From: Akkermansiaceae bacterium
Lineage (GTDB): Bacteria; Verrucomicrobiota; Verrucomicrobiia; Verrucomicrobiales; Akkermansiaceae
Reading direction: 5' to 3'
DNA: 64,000 nucleotides
NCBI GenBank assembly: GCA_947462535.1
Contig: CANHPN010000005.1
Location: 1 to 64,000 of the forward strand
The position numbers and the translations under genes are program-made. The notes beneath the pieces were generated by a model. The model worked only from the letters and a program-made list of their open reading frames with translations. It was not told the DNA's origin and did no database searches. Every line of letters begins with the position of its first letter. Within the stretch, counting starts at the first letter, position 1. This document shows positions 19,504 through 28,805 of the stretch, one piece after another.

Positions 19504-20217
19504 TCACTCCGGAGTGAGCTCCATCCAAGGAGGAAAGTCCGTGTACATCCGCACCGTGGGTTGTTTGAACCGGGCATCGACCAAGGTCAGGACGATTTCG
19601 CGACGCCGCTCGGTGGCTTTCCAACTGACCGATTGGCCTTTGACCCATTCACCCGTGGTGCTCCGGAACTCGACCACGACGGGATACATGTTGTAGTCAT
19701 TCACCCGCTTCGAATGGGGAAACTGGACGTGTTTTCCGGGCGGGATCTCGGGGGTGGTGGCTCCGGACAAGACGAATCGCACCGGCACCGGTGCCAGATT
19801 GATCGCGCGGATGAAGCCCATGCCGAAGCTGCGGGTGTCATCATCGAAGCTCCGAACCTGATAGACCGGTTTGCCCTCGCCCTCTCCTCCCGGCAGGAAG
19901 AGAAACAATTGGCGTTCGGATTTTCCGATGGGGCACTTGCCCACCAACTCGAGCACGGGTTTTCCGTCCGGACCGGTTTTCTCAAGATAAAATGCGGCCT
20001 CGTTGGTTTTGAAAACGCCCTTCAATTCCGGCGAAACATCCGTGTAGAGCGGTATCTCCGTTCTGTTCCCGCCAACTGCATTGAAAATGACGACCTTGTC
20101 GATGCCGCCGACTTGCTCAAGGCATAAGGTGCGGAATGTGATCTTGCGTTCCTCCCCGGCACGGGAAATGGCGGCAAACAGAAAAAACAGGATGGTAAGG
20201 AATCGGAAGTGTTTCAT
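19504..20217 (-). CDS. Secreted protein of unknown function, downstream of the Verru_Chthon-type gene
   Basis: 237 residues with a signal peptide (MKHFRFLTILFFLFAAISRAGEE). I do not recognise a domain. The mature part looks beta-rich (TEIPLYTDVSPELKGVFKTNEAAFYLEK, PVPVRFVLSGATTPEIPPG). It starts 22 bases after the stop of the large Verru_Chthon-type gene, so the two are probably co-transcribed and may act together at the cell surface (inference). Its stop lies next to the IS66 remnant, but the reading frame appears complete. Confidence 0.7.
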   Translation of the reverse strand: MKHFRFLTILFFLFAAISRAGEERKITFRTLCLEQVGGIDKVVIFNAVGGNRTEIPLYTDVSPELKGVFKTNEAAFYLEKTGPDGKPVLELVGKCPIGKSERQLFLFLPGGEGEGKPVYQVRSFDDDTRSFGMGFIRAINLAPVPVRFVLSGATTPEIPPGKHVQFPHSKRVNDYNMYPVVVEFRSTTGEWVKGQSVSWKATERRREIVLTLVDARFKQPTVRMYTDFPPWMELTPE

Positions 20218-20239
20218 GCGAATGAGGTCAGGGGGGATC

Positions 20240-23200
20240 TCAGATCTCGGCAGGATTCAGCCACCGGAAGGAGATGATCCTGAACTGGCGTCCGAAGAGA
20301 TTGTTAGATGGCAAGGCCGGCATGGATTCCGCGGATTCCGCAGGGTCGAGATAATCGGGAATACGCTGGACGATGGCCTCGCAATGGGCGCGTGCCGTGA
20401 TCTTGCCAGCGGAGTCGCGGGCCTCGCCGCAGGCGCGGATGCGGAAGGTGTCGGAGCGGACTGAGACGAATGAGCCGATGGCGGACAAGACATCGCCCTG
20501 GCTGATTTCCCCCGGAGCGCCGGCACCGGTATTCCCGGTCACGGCGGCGTCATTTTTCCACCCGTATCCGGCCACGTCCGCCGGGGCGATGGGGAGGGCA
20601 TTGGCAGCCATGTTCGCATTGACATTGGACCGGTCGAGGGCCGCTTGGATTGCGCCCGTGTTCGATAAGCCGCCGGGGTCTCCGAGGCGCCGGTTCACGA
20701 ACTCGGACATCGAGAGAAACGGTCCGCGGGTTCTGACTTCCGCCACGATTTCCTCGGCGAGTTTTTTGATTTCTTCCGGTGTGAGTGTCCGGTAGCCATT
20801 CCAGAGTTTTCCAATGGCGGTGAAGCTGCTGCTCGCGACTGCGGGCCGGCGGACGCGCAGGAAGGGAACTCCGGTGGATTTTTCATTCGCGCCGGTGGCA
20901 AGCGGGATATCGCTCTCGGACAGTCCGGATAACACCGCGGTCCATGCGGGCACCGAGGTGCTGTTCACGTTGAAGCCGCCTTGCGTCAGGATGTGCGCCG
21001 CAGACTTCCTGCCGCCGACAGTCAGGGCAGCGGTGCTGACAGCCGTCGCGGACATGCCCGAAGGCAGGTAGGCGGCGTTGCGCTTGTTTGGCAGGCTCCG
21101 GGTGCCGGCGAAAAATTGATCGGCCAACTCTTTCTGGGTCATCGCGGAAGCTCCCGTGTAGGCCGTGCCTTGAAGGGTGGACAACGTGGAAAACCAGCAA
21201 GCGTCCCACAACCGGTCGTTGGCCAGCCACGAGTGGTCGAGCACGGTTCTCGAAGAGTCCACTTTGAAGAATGCGGCATTGGGTGGGAGTGCCGGATGGG
21301 CGCGGGACTCGCCGACCGTATAAGTCACATAAGGCATGCTGCCGAGGCTGCCGCCATTGGCGTGGCGGAGTTGGGCGATGGACTGCAGCGGTGCCATCGG
21401 AATTTCATAAACGGTGGAGGAGATTTCCCCGTTCTGGGAACCATTGCCGCCGAACAGGAATCCCTGCTGGTTCCCAGGCCCGCCGGATTCGATGGCGCCG
21501 CTGCCATTTTTCACCGGGACAAAAGCGAACTCCAGGGGGTTGGTGCCTTGCGATGTGGAGTTGATGAAATCACAGGTCGCCATCTGGAAGGCCGCTCCCG
21601 TATCCGCCACCGGGCGGCTCTTGGTGAATGATTCGACCGTGGTCTTCGCGCCGACGCTGAAGATGGCGAACGGGCGGGCTTGGGAGTAGTCTTTTACTTG
21701 GGTGGTGTTCGCCTCATAGATCATCAGCGTGGTGAGAGACGAGCCCCCCGGAGCTGGAAAGAGCGCGGGAAATGACCGTGGGTCCGGAAAGCGTGGCGAT
21801 GTGCCTTCTTCCAGAACATTCTTCAGGTTCATCTGATCCTTGTAGAAAAACTGGGTTTTCGCCGCCTCGCCGCCGTTCAATCGCACCGTGATCGCAAAGG
21901 TATTGTTGGCGTTGGCGGGGATGAGAGGGCCATAACGGACTTGGATTTTGTCCGTCGGTGCCAGTACCATAAGAGGATTGTCGAGCCGCGCGATTTTGGC
22001 AGGTGAGCGATTATAGGGGACCAGGTGGTCGATGGTGAAACCCGCGCCGTCATTGGGGCCGGTGATCATGCCTGGAATCATCCTGGCGGCTCCTGTCAGG
22101 CTGCTGAACCAGTCGAACATTTTGCTCTCATCATTCTGCATGGTTGCGTCTTGGGGAAAGGGTGTGCCAAAAATTTTCGTTTCGCCCGGCTTCATCACCA
22201 CCTCCGTCGCGCTGTCCAGACTGGTCGAGAGCGTCATGTTGAAGGTTTTATTTGTACCTCGCCCCCAAATATACATGTCATTGAAGGGAATGAGTCCGGA
22301 GGTTGAACACGACTGGTCGTTGATGATGAATTCGAATCCGATGGGAATCTTGGCGAACTCGACTTGGAGATTGGTGCAGCGGAGTGGCACGTTGTAGGGA
22401 TTGTGCAACGTGATGACCGGCAGATACATCAGTCTGAGCTCGTATTCGTAAGCTGGCCTACCCAAATTGGTGTGATTTGTCCGTGACATCAAACTGAACA
22501 CCATGTCCACCCGCGCCACCGTGGGCATCAGCACGGGCCTCTTCACCTTGCTCATGTCCGGCTCGTAACGGGTCTTGTTCAAGGTGGCGTCGGTGATTCC
22601 CTTCAAATAGCTTGGCGGAGTGGTCACGACGGGAAGGGTCGCTACGAGTCCGTCCTTGGGGTTGTCATTGGCGGTGGTGCGGCGATAGAGCCTGGCGAAA
22701 TTCGCATAGAGTTCCCACTGGCTGTCTGATGTTGCGTTTTCAAATGGAGTGGTTGTGTTGGAGTAAAGATACCGCCCTGAATAATCGGCAGGCAGGGTGG
22801 CCGTCCCATACTCCCCATCGAACAACACGCTCAGATCGGTCTTCAGCCCGCCGTTTGCCACATCCGTCTGCAAGGAAGAGGAGCAGACCGTGAAATCATT
22901 GAAGAACCGCTGTATGGTGCCCTTCGTGGACTCCTTGATTTGCGCCTCGTTGAGACTGACGAGTTTGGGCAGTGAATCGCGTAAAATTGCGGCAGGCTCA
23001 TCGAGAAACTCCAAACCATCCACCTTCATAAAGCGGTTGCGCGCCGGAGTGCCCGCTTGCGTGATCGAGTCACCCACGCCGGTCGGTATCTCCGCCGGGA
23101 GGAGATCGATGCGGCTCTTCACTCCCTCGTCAAGGACCACCCAAGCAAAGGAACCGGGGGAATTGCCCGTCCCTCCCGTTCCGCCCTTGACGGAAATTAG

Positions 23201-23722
23201 AGGCGCGGAGATTTTACGGTTGGTCAGATTGCTCCCGACACTGCCTGTGCTTACGAGATCGGTGCTTCCCAGCACGGAAGCGGACGGGAGCGTCTGCGGA
23301 TCCAGCGTGGCTGCGGGATTCGGATTGGACATGAGATACCCGAGAAAGTTGGCTCCCGTTTTCGCATCCACATAATTCTGATTTGAAACGCCGAATGGCG
23401 CGGGTTTCCAGGATTTCCACACCCCTGTGACACCCTCCGGATGGGTGGACTTCGCCAAGTTCGCCGGGGCGGTCACCCGGCGGTCCGGGCCCGCGTATTT
23501 TTGTAGGTCGCCGATTGCGAGCATGAGGGCCAACCGCGCGTTGGCACGGGCTTCGGCCTGGGCCATTCCCTGCGAACTGCTTCGCAGTGACACCGCCGAA
23601 AGCCCGAGCAAGCCCACCGCGATCACCGTCAACAGGATCATGAGGGAAAGCGTGACAACCAAGGCGAAGCCGCTTTTCATCGCTCGGGTGGGACGACTGT
23701 GAAATTGAGTTAAGAGACTCAT
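20240..23722 (-). CDS. Verru_Chthon cassette protein A-like, prepilin-type N-terminus
   Basis: Very large protein of 1160 residues. The N-terminus has a prepilin-like hydrophobic helix (SGFALVVTLSLMILLTVIAVG) followed by SLRSSSQGMAQAEARANARLALMLAIGDLQ, which I recognise from the Verru_Chthon cassette protein A family. Position 5 after the presumed cleavage (G|FALVV) is Val rather than the Glu of type IV pilins. The rest is a long extracellular-type domain rich in Ser, Thr, Asn, Pro. The start at ATG 23722 is chosen; the frame is open farther upstream without similarity, and a second ATG at 23680 directly before KSGFALVV is an alternative. The usual companion genes B, C and D are not present here. 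Confidence 0.85.
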   Translation of the reverse strand: MSLLTQFHSRPTRAMKSGFALVVTLSLMILLTVIAVGLLGLSAVSLRSSSQGMAQAEARANARLALMLAIGDLQKYAGPDRRVTAPANLAKSTHPEGVTGVWKSWKPAPFGVSNQNYVDAKTGANFLGYLMSNPNPAATLDPQTLPSASVLGSTDLVSTGSVGSNLTNRKISAPLISVKGGTGGTGNSPGSFAWVVLDEGVKSRIDLLPAEIPTGVGDSITQAGTPARNRFMKVDGLEFLDEPAAILRDSLPKLVSLNEAQIKESTKGTIQRFFNDFTVCSSSLQTDVANGGLKTDLSVLFDGEYGTATLPADYSGRYLYSNTTTPFENATSDSQWELYANFARLYRRTTANDNPKDGLVATLPVVTTPPSYLKGITDATLNKTRYEPDMSKVKRPVLMPTVARVDMVFSLMSRTNHTNLGRPAYEYELRLMYLPVITLHNPYNVPLRCTNLQVEFAKIPIGFEFIINDQSCSTSGLIPFNDMYIWGRGTNKTFNMTLSTSLDSATEVVMKPGETKIFGTPFPQDATMQNDESKMFDWFSSLTGAARMIPGMITGPNDGAGFTIDHLVPYNRSPAKIARLDNPLMVLAPTDKIQVRYGPLIPANANNTFAITVRLNGGEAAKTQFFYKDQMNLKNVLEEGTSPRFPDPRSFPALFPAPGGSSLTTLMIYEANTTQVKDYSQARPFAIFSVGAKTTVESFTKSRPVADTGAAFQMATCDFINSTSQGTNPLEFAFVPVKNGSGAIESGGPGNQQGFLFGGNGSQNGEISSTVYEIPMAPLQSIAQLRHANGGSLGSMPYVTYTVGESRAHPALPPNAAFFKVDSSRTVLDHSWLANDRLWDACWFSTLSTLQGTAYTGASAMTQKELADQFFAGTRSLPNKRNAAYLPSGMSATAVSTAALTVGGRKSAAHILTQGGFNVNSTSVPAWTAVLSGLSESDIPLATGANEKSTGVPFLRVRRPAVASSSFTAIGKLWNGYRTLTPEEIKKLAEEIVAEVRTRGPFLSMSEFVNRRLGDPGGLSNTGAIQAALDRSNVNANMAANALPIAPADVAGYGWKNDAAVTGNTGAGAPGEISQGDVLSAIGSFVSVRSDTFRIRACGEARDSAGKITARAHCEAIVQRIPDYLDPAESAESMPALPSNNLFGRQFRIISFRWLNPAEI

Positions 23723-24029
23723 GGCAATGAACTTACAAATTATGCGGGTCTTGTTATCACTGATTCTCAACCGAGAACCATGTTTGGAAAAAAGGAACCC
23801 CCAAAAAGACTCCTGCACAAGCCTTTTTGTGAGCCTTTTTGTGGGGGTGGATCCGGCAGGGCGTCGATTTTCTTCCTGAGATCCGGAATATCGGATCGGA
23901 AGCCCTTGTGGGTTTTTTCCCTTTGGTCCCTCGATGCAGGCCACTTCCCTGTCCTTGCTCATTGCCCCTAACCGGCGTCTTCGTGGTGGACGACTCGGGC
24001 TTGTCAAAGAACAGGCAGGAATGCCTATT
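23723..24029. other. Intergenic region with tandem repeat and hairpin
   Basis: No gene is seen. It contains a tandem direct repeat GCCTTTTTGTG (23821-23831 and 23833-23843) and a long imperfect dyad ACCCCCAAAAAG (23797-23808) with CTTTTTGTGGGGGT (23835-23848). On the minus strand the latter is followed by a T-rich tract, so it may terminate the ABC ATPase transcript or sit in the leader of the Verru_Chthon-type gene. Confidence 0.5.
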
Positions 24030-24704
24030 TCACTCCTCCGCGTGGATGGCCCCGTCCTTGATGATGAGCGTGCGGTCGCCGATTTTCGCTAGCTCCTGAT
24101 CGTGGGTGACGACGACGAGGGTCACGCCGTGCTCGGTGGCGAGATCGAGCAGGATGGCCATGATTTCCGCGCTGTTGCGGGAGTCGAGATTGCCCGTCGG
24201 CTCGTCGGCGAAGAGGACTTTCGGCTCGTTGACAATGGCGCGGGCGATGGCGACTCGCTGTTGCTCGCCGCCGGAAAGCTCGGCGGGCAGATGGTCCGTG
24301 CGGTCCGCCAAGCCGACTCGCGCCAGCGCCTTCAGCGCGAGCTCGGTGCTGTCCTTGCCGGAAATGGCACCGGGCACGGCGACGTTTTCCAGCGCGGTGA
24401 GCTCCGGCAGCAGGTGGTAGTTTTGGAAAACGTAGCCGATCCGCTGGTTGCGGAAATGCGCCTGCGCGCGGCGGCCGAGGGCGTAAATGTCGGTGCCATC
24501 GATGTGGACCGTGCCTTTTTCCGGATGCTCCAGCCCGGCGAGCGTGTAAAGCAGCGTCGTCTTGCCCGCGCCGCTGGGACCGCAGAGGAAGACCTTCTCG
24601 CCGCGGTGGATTTCCAGGTCGATCCCGTGCAGCACCTCGATGGATTTCCGCCCGATCCGGTAGCTGCGGTGGAGGTCTGTCGTTTGGATCATCACGTCGT
24701 TCAC
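24030..24704 (-). CDS. ABC transporter ATP-binding protein, LolD/MacB type, orphan
   Basis: Complete nucleotide-binding subunit of 224 residues: Walker A GPSGAGKT, Q-loop YVFQNYHLLPELTALENV, signature LSGGEQQRVAIARAI, Walker B VLFADEPTGNLD, switch His in VVVTHDQEL. The sequence NLDSRNSAEIM after Walker B is typical of the LolD/MacB/FtsE group, which serve lipoprotein release or periplasm-facing mechanotransmission. No MacB/LolCE-type permease is adjacent; the neighbours are the Verru_Chthon-type gene and a divergent sigma factor, so its partner must be elsewhere. Confidence 0.88.
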   Translation of the reverse strand: MNDVMIQTTDLHRSYRIGRKSIEVLHGIDLEIHRGEKVFLCGPSGAGKTTLLYTLAGLEHPEKGTVHIDGTDIYALGRRAQAHFRNQRIGYVFQNYHLLPELTALENVAVPGAISGKDSTELALKALARVGLADRTDHLPAELSGGEQQRVAIARAIVNEPKVLFADEPTGNLDSRNSAEIMAILLDLATEHGVTLVVVTHDQELAKIGDRTLIIKDGAIHAEE

Positions 24705-24885
24705 GCCACAGGCTGTGACATGGCTGGGCCGCGTGCAAGCGCCGGAACTTCATTTAGGCTGGCGTTCCGTCCGGGATTCCCCATGGTCCGGGCGTCGGCG
24801 AAAAAAGTTCCTGTTTTTTCATCAAAATCCGTGCGCGGCAGCATACCTGCTTTAGAAGATAACAAGTTTTCCACCAATCCTACCC

Positions 24886-25746
24886 ATGGCCTACGATTCC
24901 GAGAGCAGCATGAAACTCTATTTGCGGGAGATTTCCAAGACCCCGCTTCTCACTGTCGAGCAGGAAAACGCCCTCGCCGAGCGGATCAAAATGGGCGACG
25001 AGGAGGCCCGCACCCACATGATCAAGGCCAACCTCCGGCTGGTGGTGAAGATCGCCCACGACTACTCGGGTTACGGACTTTCCCTCAGCGACCTCGTGTC
25101 CGAGGGCAACATCGGCCTGATGAACGCCGTCGAGCGCTTCGACCCGGAAAAAGGTGGCAAACTCTCGACTTACGGTGCCTGGTGGATCAAGCAGTCGATC
25201 AAGCGCGCACTGGCCAACCAATCCAAGACAATCCGCCTGCCGATCCACATGGTGGACAAGATCGCCCGCATGCGCCGGATTTCCTCCACCCTCGCGGAAT
25301 CACTCGGCCGCGAACCGACCGACGAAGAGCTCGCCACCGAGCTCGGCCTGCCGCGCCAGAAGATCGCCATGCTCAAGCAAGCCTCGCAGCGCCCAGCCTC
25401 GCTCGACGCGCCGATCAACGAAGGCGAAGCCACCGAATACGGTGAAATCATCAGTGACGTAGCCGCCTCCGACCCGCTCGAATTGCTGGTCGATAAGAAT
25501 CTTCGTGCCGAGATCGGCGGGCTACTTTCTCTTCTCAACGAGCGCGAACGGCGGATCATCGACGAGCGTTTCGGTCTCAACGGCCTCAAACCGATGCTGC
25601 TGGAAGACGTGGGTCGCGAATTCGGAGTCTCCCGCGAGCGGATCCGTCAGTTGCAGAACTCGGCGCTCGCCAAGATGCGCAAGGCGCTCCTGAAGAAGGA
25701 CAAGCCCACGCCGCAGCCTTACAACCCGGGCATGGCCGAGGCCTGA
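24886..25746 (+). CDS. RNA polymerase sigma factor, sigma70 group 2 (RpoD/RpoS-like)
   Basis: 286 residues. Region 1.2 (SSMKLYLREISKTPLLT), region 2 (LRLVVKIAHDYSGYGLSLSDL, EGNIGLMNAVERFDPEKGGK, LSTYGAWWIKQSIKRAL), region 3 (RMRRISSTLAESLGREPTDEEL) and region 4 (ERRIIDERFGLNG, EDVGREFGVSRERIRQLQNS) are all present. Region 1.1 and the non-conserved insert of the primary sigma are absent, and the length is short, so it is an alternative group 2 factor rather than the housekeeping RpoD. It is transcribed divergently from the ABC ATPase; the metallophosphoesterase follows after 51 bases. Confidence 0.9.
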   Translation: MAYDSESSMKLYLREISKTPLLTVEQENALAERIKMGDEEARTHMIKANLRLVVKIAHDYSGYGLSLSDLVSEGNIGLMNAVERFDPEKGGKLSTYGAWWIKQSIKRALANQSKTIRLPIHMVDKIARMRRISSTLAESLGREPTDEELATELGLPRQKIAMLKQASQRPASLDAPINEGEATEYGEIISDVAASDPLELLVDKNLRAEIGGLLSLLNERERRIIDERFGLNGLKPMLLEDVGREFGVSRERIRQLQNSALAKMRKALLKKDKPTPQPYNPGMAEA

Positions 25747-25797
25747 GCAGTCTGCTGCCGGCTGAGACAGCCGGGGCACTTTCAGCTCCGCCACCCC

Positions 25798-26967
25798 ATG
25801 CCCGTCGTCTTTTTCATCATCATTGGAATCCCGCTGCTGTCGCTGGGGTGGTGGATCTGGGCGGACCGCCGCCTCTACAAACTCGGCGCGGGCCGCGGCG
25901 CACGGCTGGGGGTGTCACTGGCGGTGCTGCTGGTTTTGAGCGGCTTCGTCTGGGTGATTTGCGCGCGGAGGGATCTGGTGACGATGCCGATTCCGGCCGC
26001 GCTCTACTCGCTGGTCCTCCTCTGGGGCTTGATTTTCATGCCGATGCTGGGCCTGCCGACCATGATGGGTTGGTCGCTGTGGTCCATCGGGCGGTGCCTG
26101 AGCCGGAAGACTCCCGCAGTCGCGGCGACCAGCCGGAGCTGGACGCGGCGCGAGTGGCTAGGCGCGGCGGCGGTGACGATGCCTGTGCTGGCGACCTTCG
26201 GCGCGACGGCTTACGGCATCCCGCAGATGACGCGGTTCCGGATCCGCGAGATGACGGCCTCCCTCAAGGATTTGCCGCAAGCGCTCGACGGGATGCGGAT
26301 CGCACACGTGACGGACACGCACGTCGGCAAGTTCACGCGCGGCCGTGTGCTGGATGAAATCGTCACCGCGACCAACCGGCTGGATGCGGATCTGGTGTTG
26401 TTCACCGGCGACCTGATCGACAACACGATCCGCGACCTGCCGGACGGAGTGAGAATGCTCCAACAGATGCGCGCTAAGTCGGGCGTGTTCGTGGTGGAGG
26501 GAAACCACGACCTTTTCGACGATCCGGCGGAGTTCGTGAGGGGCCTGCGGAACGGCGGCATCGCGCTGCTCCGGAACCAGGCCGCGACCGTGCGGGTGCG
26601 CGACGTGCCGGTGCAGCTTCTCGGGATCGTCTGGAATCACAGCGAGCAGGAAATGGCGCGAAGCGTGGAAGCCGTGGCCGGCCTGCGCGATTCGGACGCG
26701 TTCCCGATCCTGCTGGCGCACCATCCGCACGCCTTCGAGCGGGCGGCCGAGCTGGGACTCCCGCTGACGCTGGCTGGCCACACCCACGGCGGGCAGTTGA
26801 TGCTCACGCCGGAGCTCGGCCCGGGTCCGGCGATGTTCCGCTACTGGTCCGGGCTCTACCAGAATAACAACCGGACGGTGGTGGTGAGCAACGGCACCGG
26901 CAACTGGTTCCCCGTGCGGGTGAACGCTCCGGCGGAAATCATCCACCTGACGCTGCGGCGGGCGTGA
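25798..26967 (+). CDS. Membrane-anchored metallophosphoesterase (YaeI/YkuE type)
   Basis: 389 residues. Three hydrophobic helices (about 3-22, 37-56, 65-95) precede a calcineurin-like phosphoesterase domain with motifs DTHVG (173-177), GDLID, GNHDLF, AHHPH and AGHTHGGQ, which together bind two metals. Between helices and domain lies TSRSWTRREWLGAAAVTMPVLA, a twin-arginine-like stretch (RR at 117-118) resembling the Tat signal of YaeI homologues, so an N-terminal membrane module seems to have been added in front of the usual secreted form. Likely acts on a lipid or nucleotide phosphate at the periplasmic face (inference). It converges on the lipoate-ligase-like gene with 10 bases between. Confidence 0.85.
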   Translation: MPVVFFIIIGIPLLSLGWWIWADRRLYKLGAGRGARLGVSLAVLLVLSGFVWVICARRDLVTMPIPAALYSLVLLWGLIFMPMLGLPTMMGWSLWSIGRCLSRKTPAVAATSRSWTRREWLGAAAVTMPVLATFGATAYGIPQMTRFRIREMTASLKDLPQALDGMRIAHVTDTHVGKFTRGRVLDEIVTATNRLDADLVLFTGDLIDNTIRDLPDGVRMLQQMRAKSGVFVVEGNHDLFDDPAEFVRGLRNGGIALLRNQAATVRVRDVPVQLLGIVWNHSEQEMARSVEAVAGLRDSDAFPILLAHHPHAFERAAELGLPLTLAGHTHGGQLMLTPELGPGPAMFRYWSGLYQNNNRTVVVSNGTGNWFPVRVNAPAEIIHLTLRRA

Positions 26968-26977
26968 CCCGCCGATC

Positions 26978-27628
26978 TCAGCGCCGCGCGGTCCACGCGG
27001 CCTGGGCGTATCTCTCCCGCACCTTCGCGGAAATCACCTCTGCTGGCGGATGAAATCCATGGTTCTCCCAATTTTCCGCCAGACTTGAAGCCAGGCGCTC
27101 CGGATCACAAGCCACCGCCACCGAGCCCTGATGCAGTAATCCTCGCTTGGTCCTCCGCTGTCCGGCACCGGCTATTTTTCGGCCCGCAGCATCGACGATG
27201 TCATGGCTGACGGGGTTTTCAAAACAAGCCGCCGCCCCGGTTTCTGCGGTGCCGGAGCTGAGGCGGGCGTCGGTCCCCTCGCCTGCCAGCAGCTCCGCAA
27301 GCGCCGAGTGCAGCAACCGATAGCTCTCCGCGCCGCGCGAGGCGGCCAGCGTTTCCCCGGCAGGTGCCACCACGGTGTAAGTCCAGTCCGCCCGGTGATC
27401 TACCGTCCCGCCGCCGGTCCAGCGCCGCACCCACTCGACTCCGGGAAACGAAGCGCGCGCGTCCGCCAGATTTCCGAAATACCCTACGCTCCCCCACTCT
27501 CCCAGCCAGCCGTAAACTCGCAGCACCGGCGTTTCCGTCGTCTCCAACAGCCACTCGTCCACCGCCATCGCCTCCGGACCGGAGCGTTTCACCGGATCAA
27601 TCCACAACCGCAAGCACCCGAAAATCAC
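26978..27628 (-). CDS. Lipoate/biotin protein ligase-family protein (LplA-like)
   Basis: About 216 residues of the BPL/LPL catalytic fold. Motifs: PVLRVYGWLGEWGSVGYFG, RRWTGGGTVDHRADWTYTVV (substrate loop), and RKIAGAGQRRTKRGLLHQGS, whose Lys corresponds to the catalytic lysine. AMAVDEWLLE near the N-terminus is also typical. The start is uncertain: GTG at 27628 gives the normal family N-terminus, whereas the frame is open to 27787. Lipoylation of a dehydrogenase or GcvH subunit is likely, but octanoyl transfer or a non-lipoate substrate cannot be excluded. Confidence 0.75.
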   Translation of the reverse strand: MIFGCLRLWIDPVKRSGPEAMAVDEWLLETTETPVLRVYGWLGEWGSVGYFGNLADARASFPGVEWVRRWTGGGTVDHRADWTYTVVAPAGETLAASRGAESYRLLHSALAELLAGEGTDARLSSGTAETGAAACFENPVSHDIVDAAGRKIAGAGQRRTKRGLLHQGSVAVACDPERLASSLAENWENHGFHPPAEVISAKVRERYAQAAWTARR

Positions 27629-27888
27629 CCGCCCTTGGTAATCGCCGCCAGCAAGAACCGCAACCCTCTTCACCGATCCTCCAACGCATGCACGGAAGCC
27701 ATTCCATGCCACCACGGCGGCACCTACGACGACTCCCACGCCGATCTTGGGTGTTCGCGGAATCACACAAATGAGGCACCGCTCCACAAGCCGAATCCGG
27801 CAGTCGCCGAGGCCCCCTCAATCCTTTATTCCATAAGGATTTACCGGCAAAATATCGATCAGAAACGCCGCCGGATCAACCCCCCAAA

Positions 27889-27909
27889 ATCCGGCTTTCT
27901 TAGCCGGAT
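27889..27909. other. Short perfect hairpin
   Basis: ATCCGGCT TTCTT AGCCGGAT, eight-base arms with a five-base loop, in the region between the lipoate-ligase-like gene and the zinc peptidase gene. No T-run follows on either strand, so it is not an obvious terminator; an operator or RNA structure is possible. Confidence 0.4.
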
Positions 27910-28019
27910 CTTCGCGCTTCCAACTGAGAGAGTCGGAACACTTTCCCATTGGAAAATCCCCGGCCTTTTCCACCAGGAAATCAGTTGCGACAAAATCAAA
28001 GGGCGGTAAACATTCCCCC

Positions 28020-28763
28020 ATGAATTTCGAAATCCTCTCCCTCGCCCAAGTCGGCCTCGCTCCCGGCGGTTTTTCGATGACCTATATAGTCATCATCGGC
28101 GTTTCGATGCTCGCCAGCTTTCTCATCAGCGGCACGCTCAAGCGCCGTTTCAACGAGTATTCGCAAATCCCGATCCGCATGACCGGTGCGCAGATCGCCG
28201 AGGCCATGCTCCGCCAGCACGGGATCAACGACGTGCAGGTCATCTGCACGCCCGGCCACCTCACCGACCACTACGACCCGACGAAAAAAACCGTCAATCT
28301 CAGCGAGTCGGTCTATTCCGTGAACTCCGTGGCCGCCGCCGCCGTCGCGGCCCACGAATGCGGCCACGCCGTCCAGCACCAGCAGGCCTACCACTGGCTC
28401 GGGCTCCGCTCGAAGCTGGTGCCCGCCGTCGAGTTCTCGAGCAAGATGCTTAACTGGCTGATGATCATCGGCATCCTCGGCATCGGCGTGGCCCACAGCC
28501 CGATGATGCTGTGGGCGTGGGTGGTGCTTTTTGGCGTCACCACGGTTTTCTCGGTCATCACGCTGCCCGTCGAGTTCGACGCCAGCCGTCGCGCCTTGGT
28601 TTGGATGGAAAGCAGCGGAGTCGCCGCGAGCATGGAACATGACAAGGCCAAGAACGCGCTGTTCTGGGCGGCCATGACCTACTTCGCCGCCGCAGTCGGC
28701 TCGATCGCCCAGCTCGCGTATTTCCTGATGATGGCTCTCGGTGGCCGCCGGGATGAGAATTGA
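28020..28763 (+). CDS. Zinc metallopeptidase, YugP type
   Basis: 247 residues, membrane protein with an N-terminal helix (about 20-38) and C-terminal helices (about 142-180 and 220-240). The zinc motif HECGH is at 112-116 in the sequence AAAVAAHECGHAVQHQQAYHW, preceded by KTVNLSESVYSVNSVAA, both diagnostic of the YugP neutral zinc peptidase family. Function in the cell is poorly known. It converges with the sulfate ABC operon, 42 bases separating the stop codons. Confidence 0.9.
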   Translation: MNFEILSLAQVGLAPGGFSMTYIVIIGVSMLASFLISGTLKRRFNEYSQIPIRMTGAQIAEAMLRQHGINDVQVICTPGHLTDHYDPTKKTVNLSESVYSVNSVAAAAVAAHECGHAVQHQQAYHWLGLRSKLVPAVEFSSKMLNWLMIIGILGIGVAHSPMMLWAWVVLFGVTTVFSVITLPVEFDASRRALVWMESSGVAASMEHDKAKNALFWAAMTYFAAAVGSIAQLAYFLMMALGGRRDEN

Positions 28764-28805
28764 GGCCAATGGGTAACCTCCCCGCCCCGGGCGATCCGAC
28801 GCGGG

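Noticed and set aside
24886-25746. The sigma factor as the primary RpoD
   Set aside because: Region 1.1 and the non-conserved insert are missing and the protein is only 286 residues.
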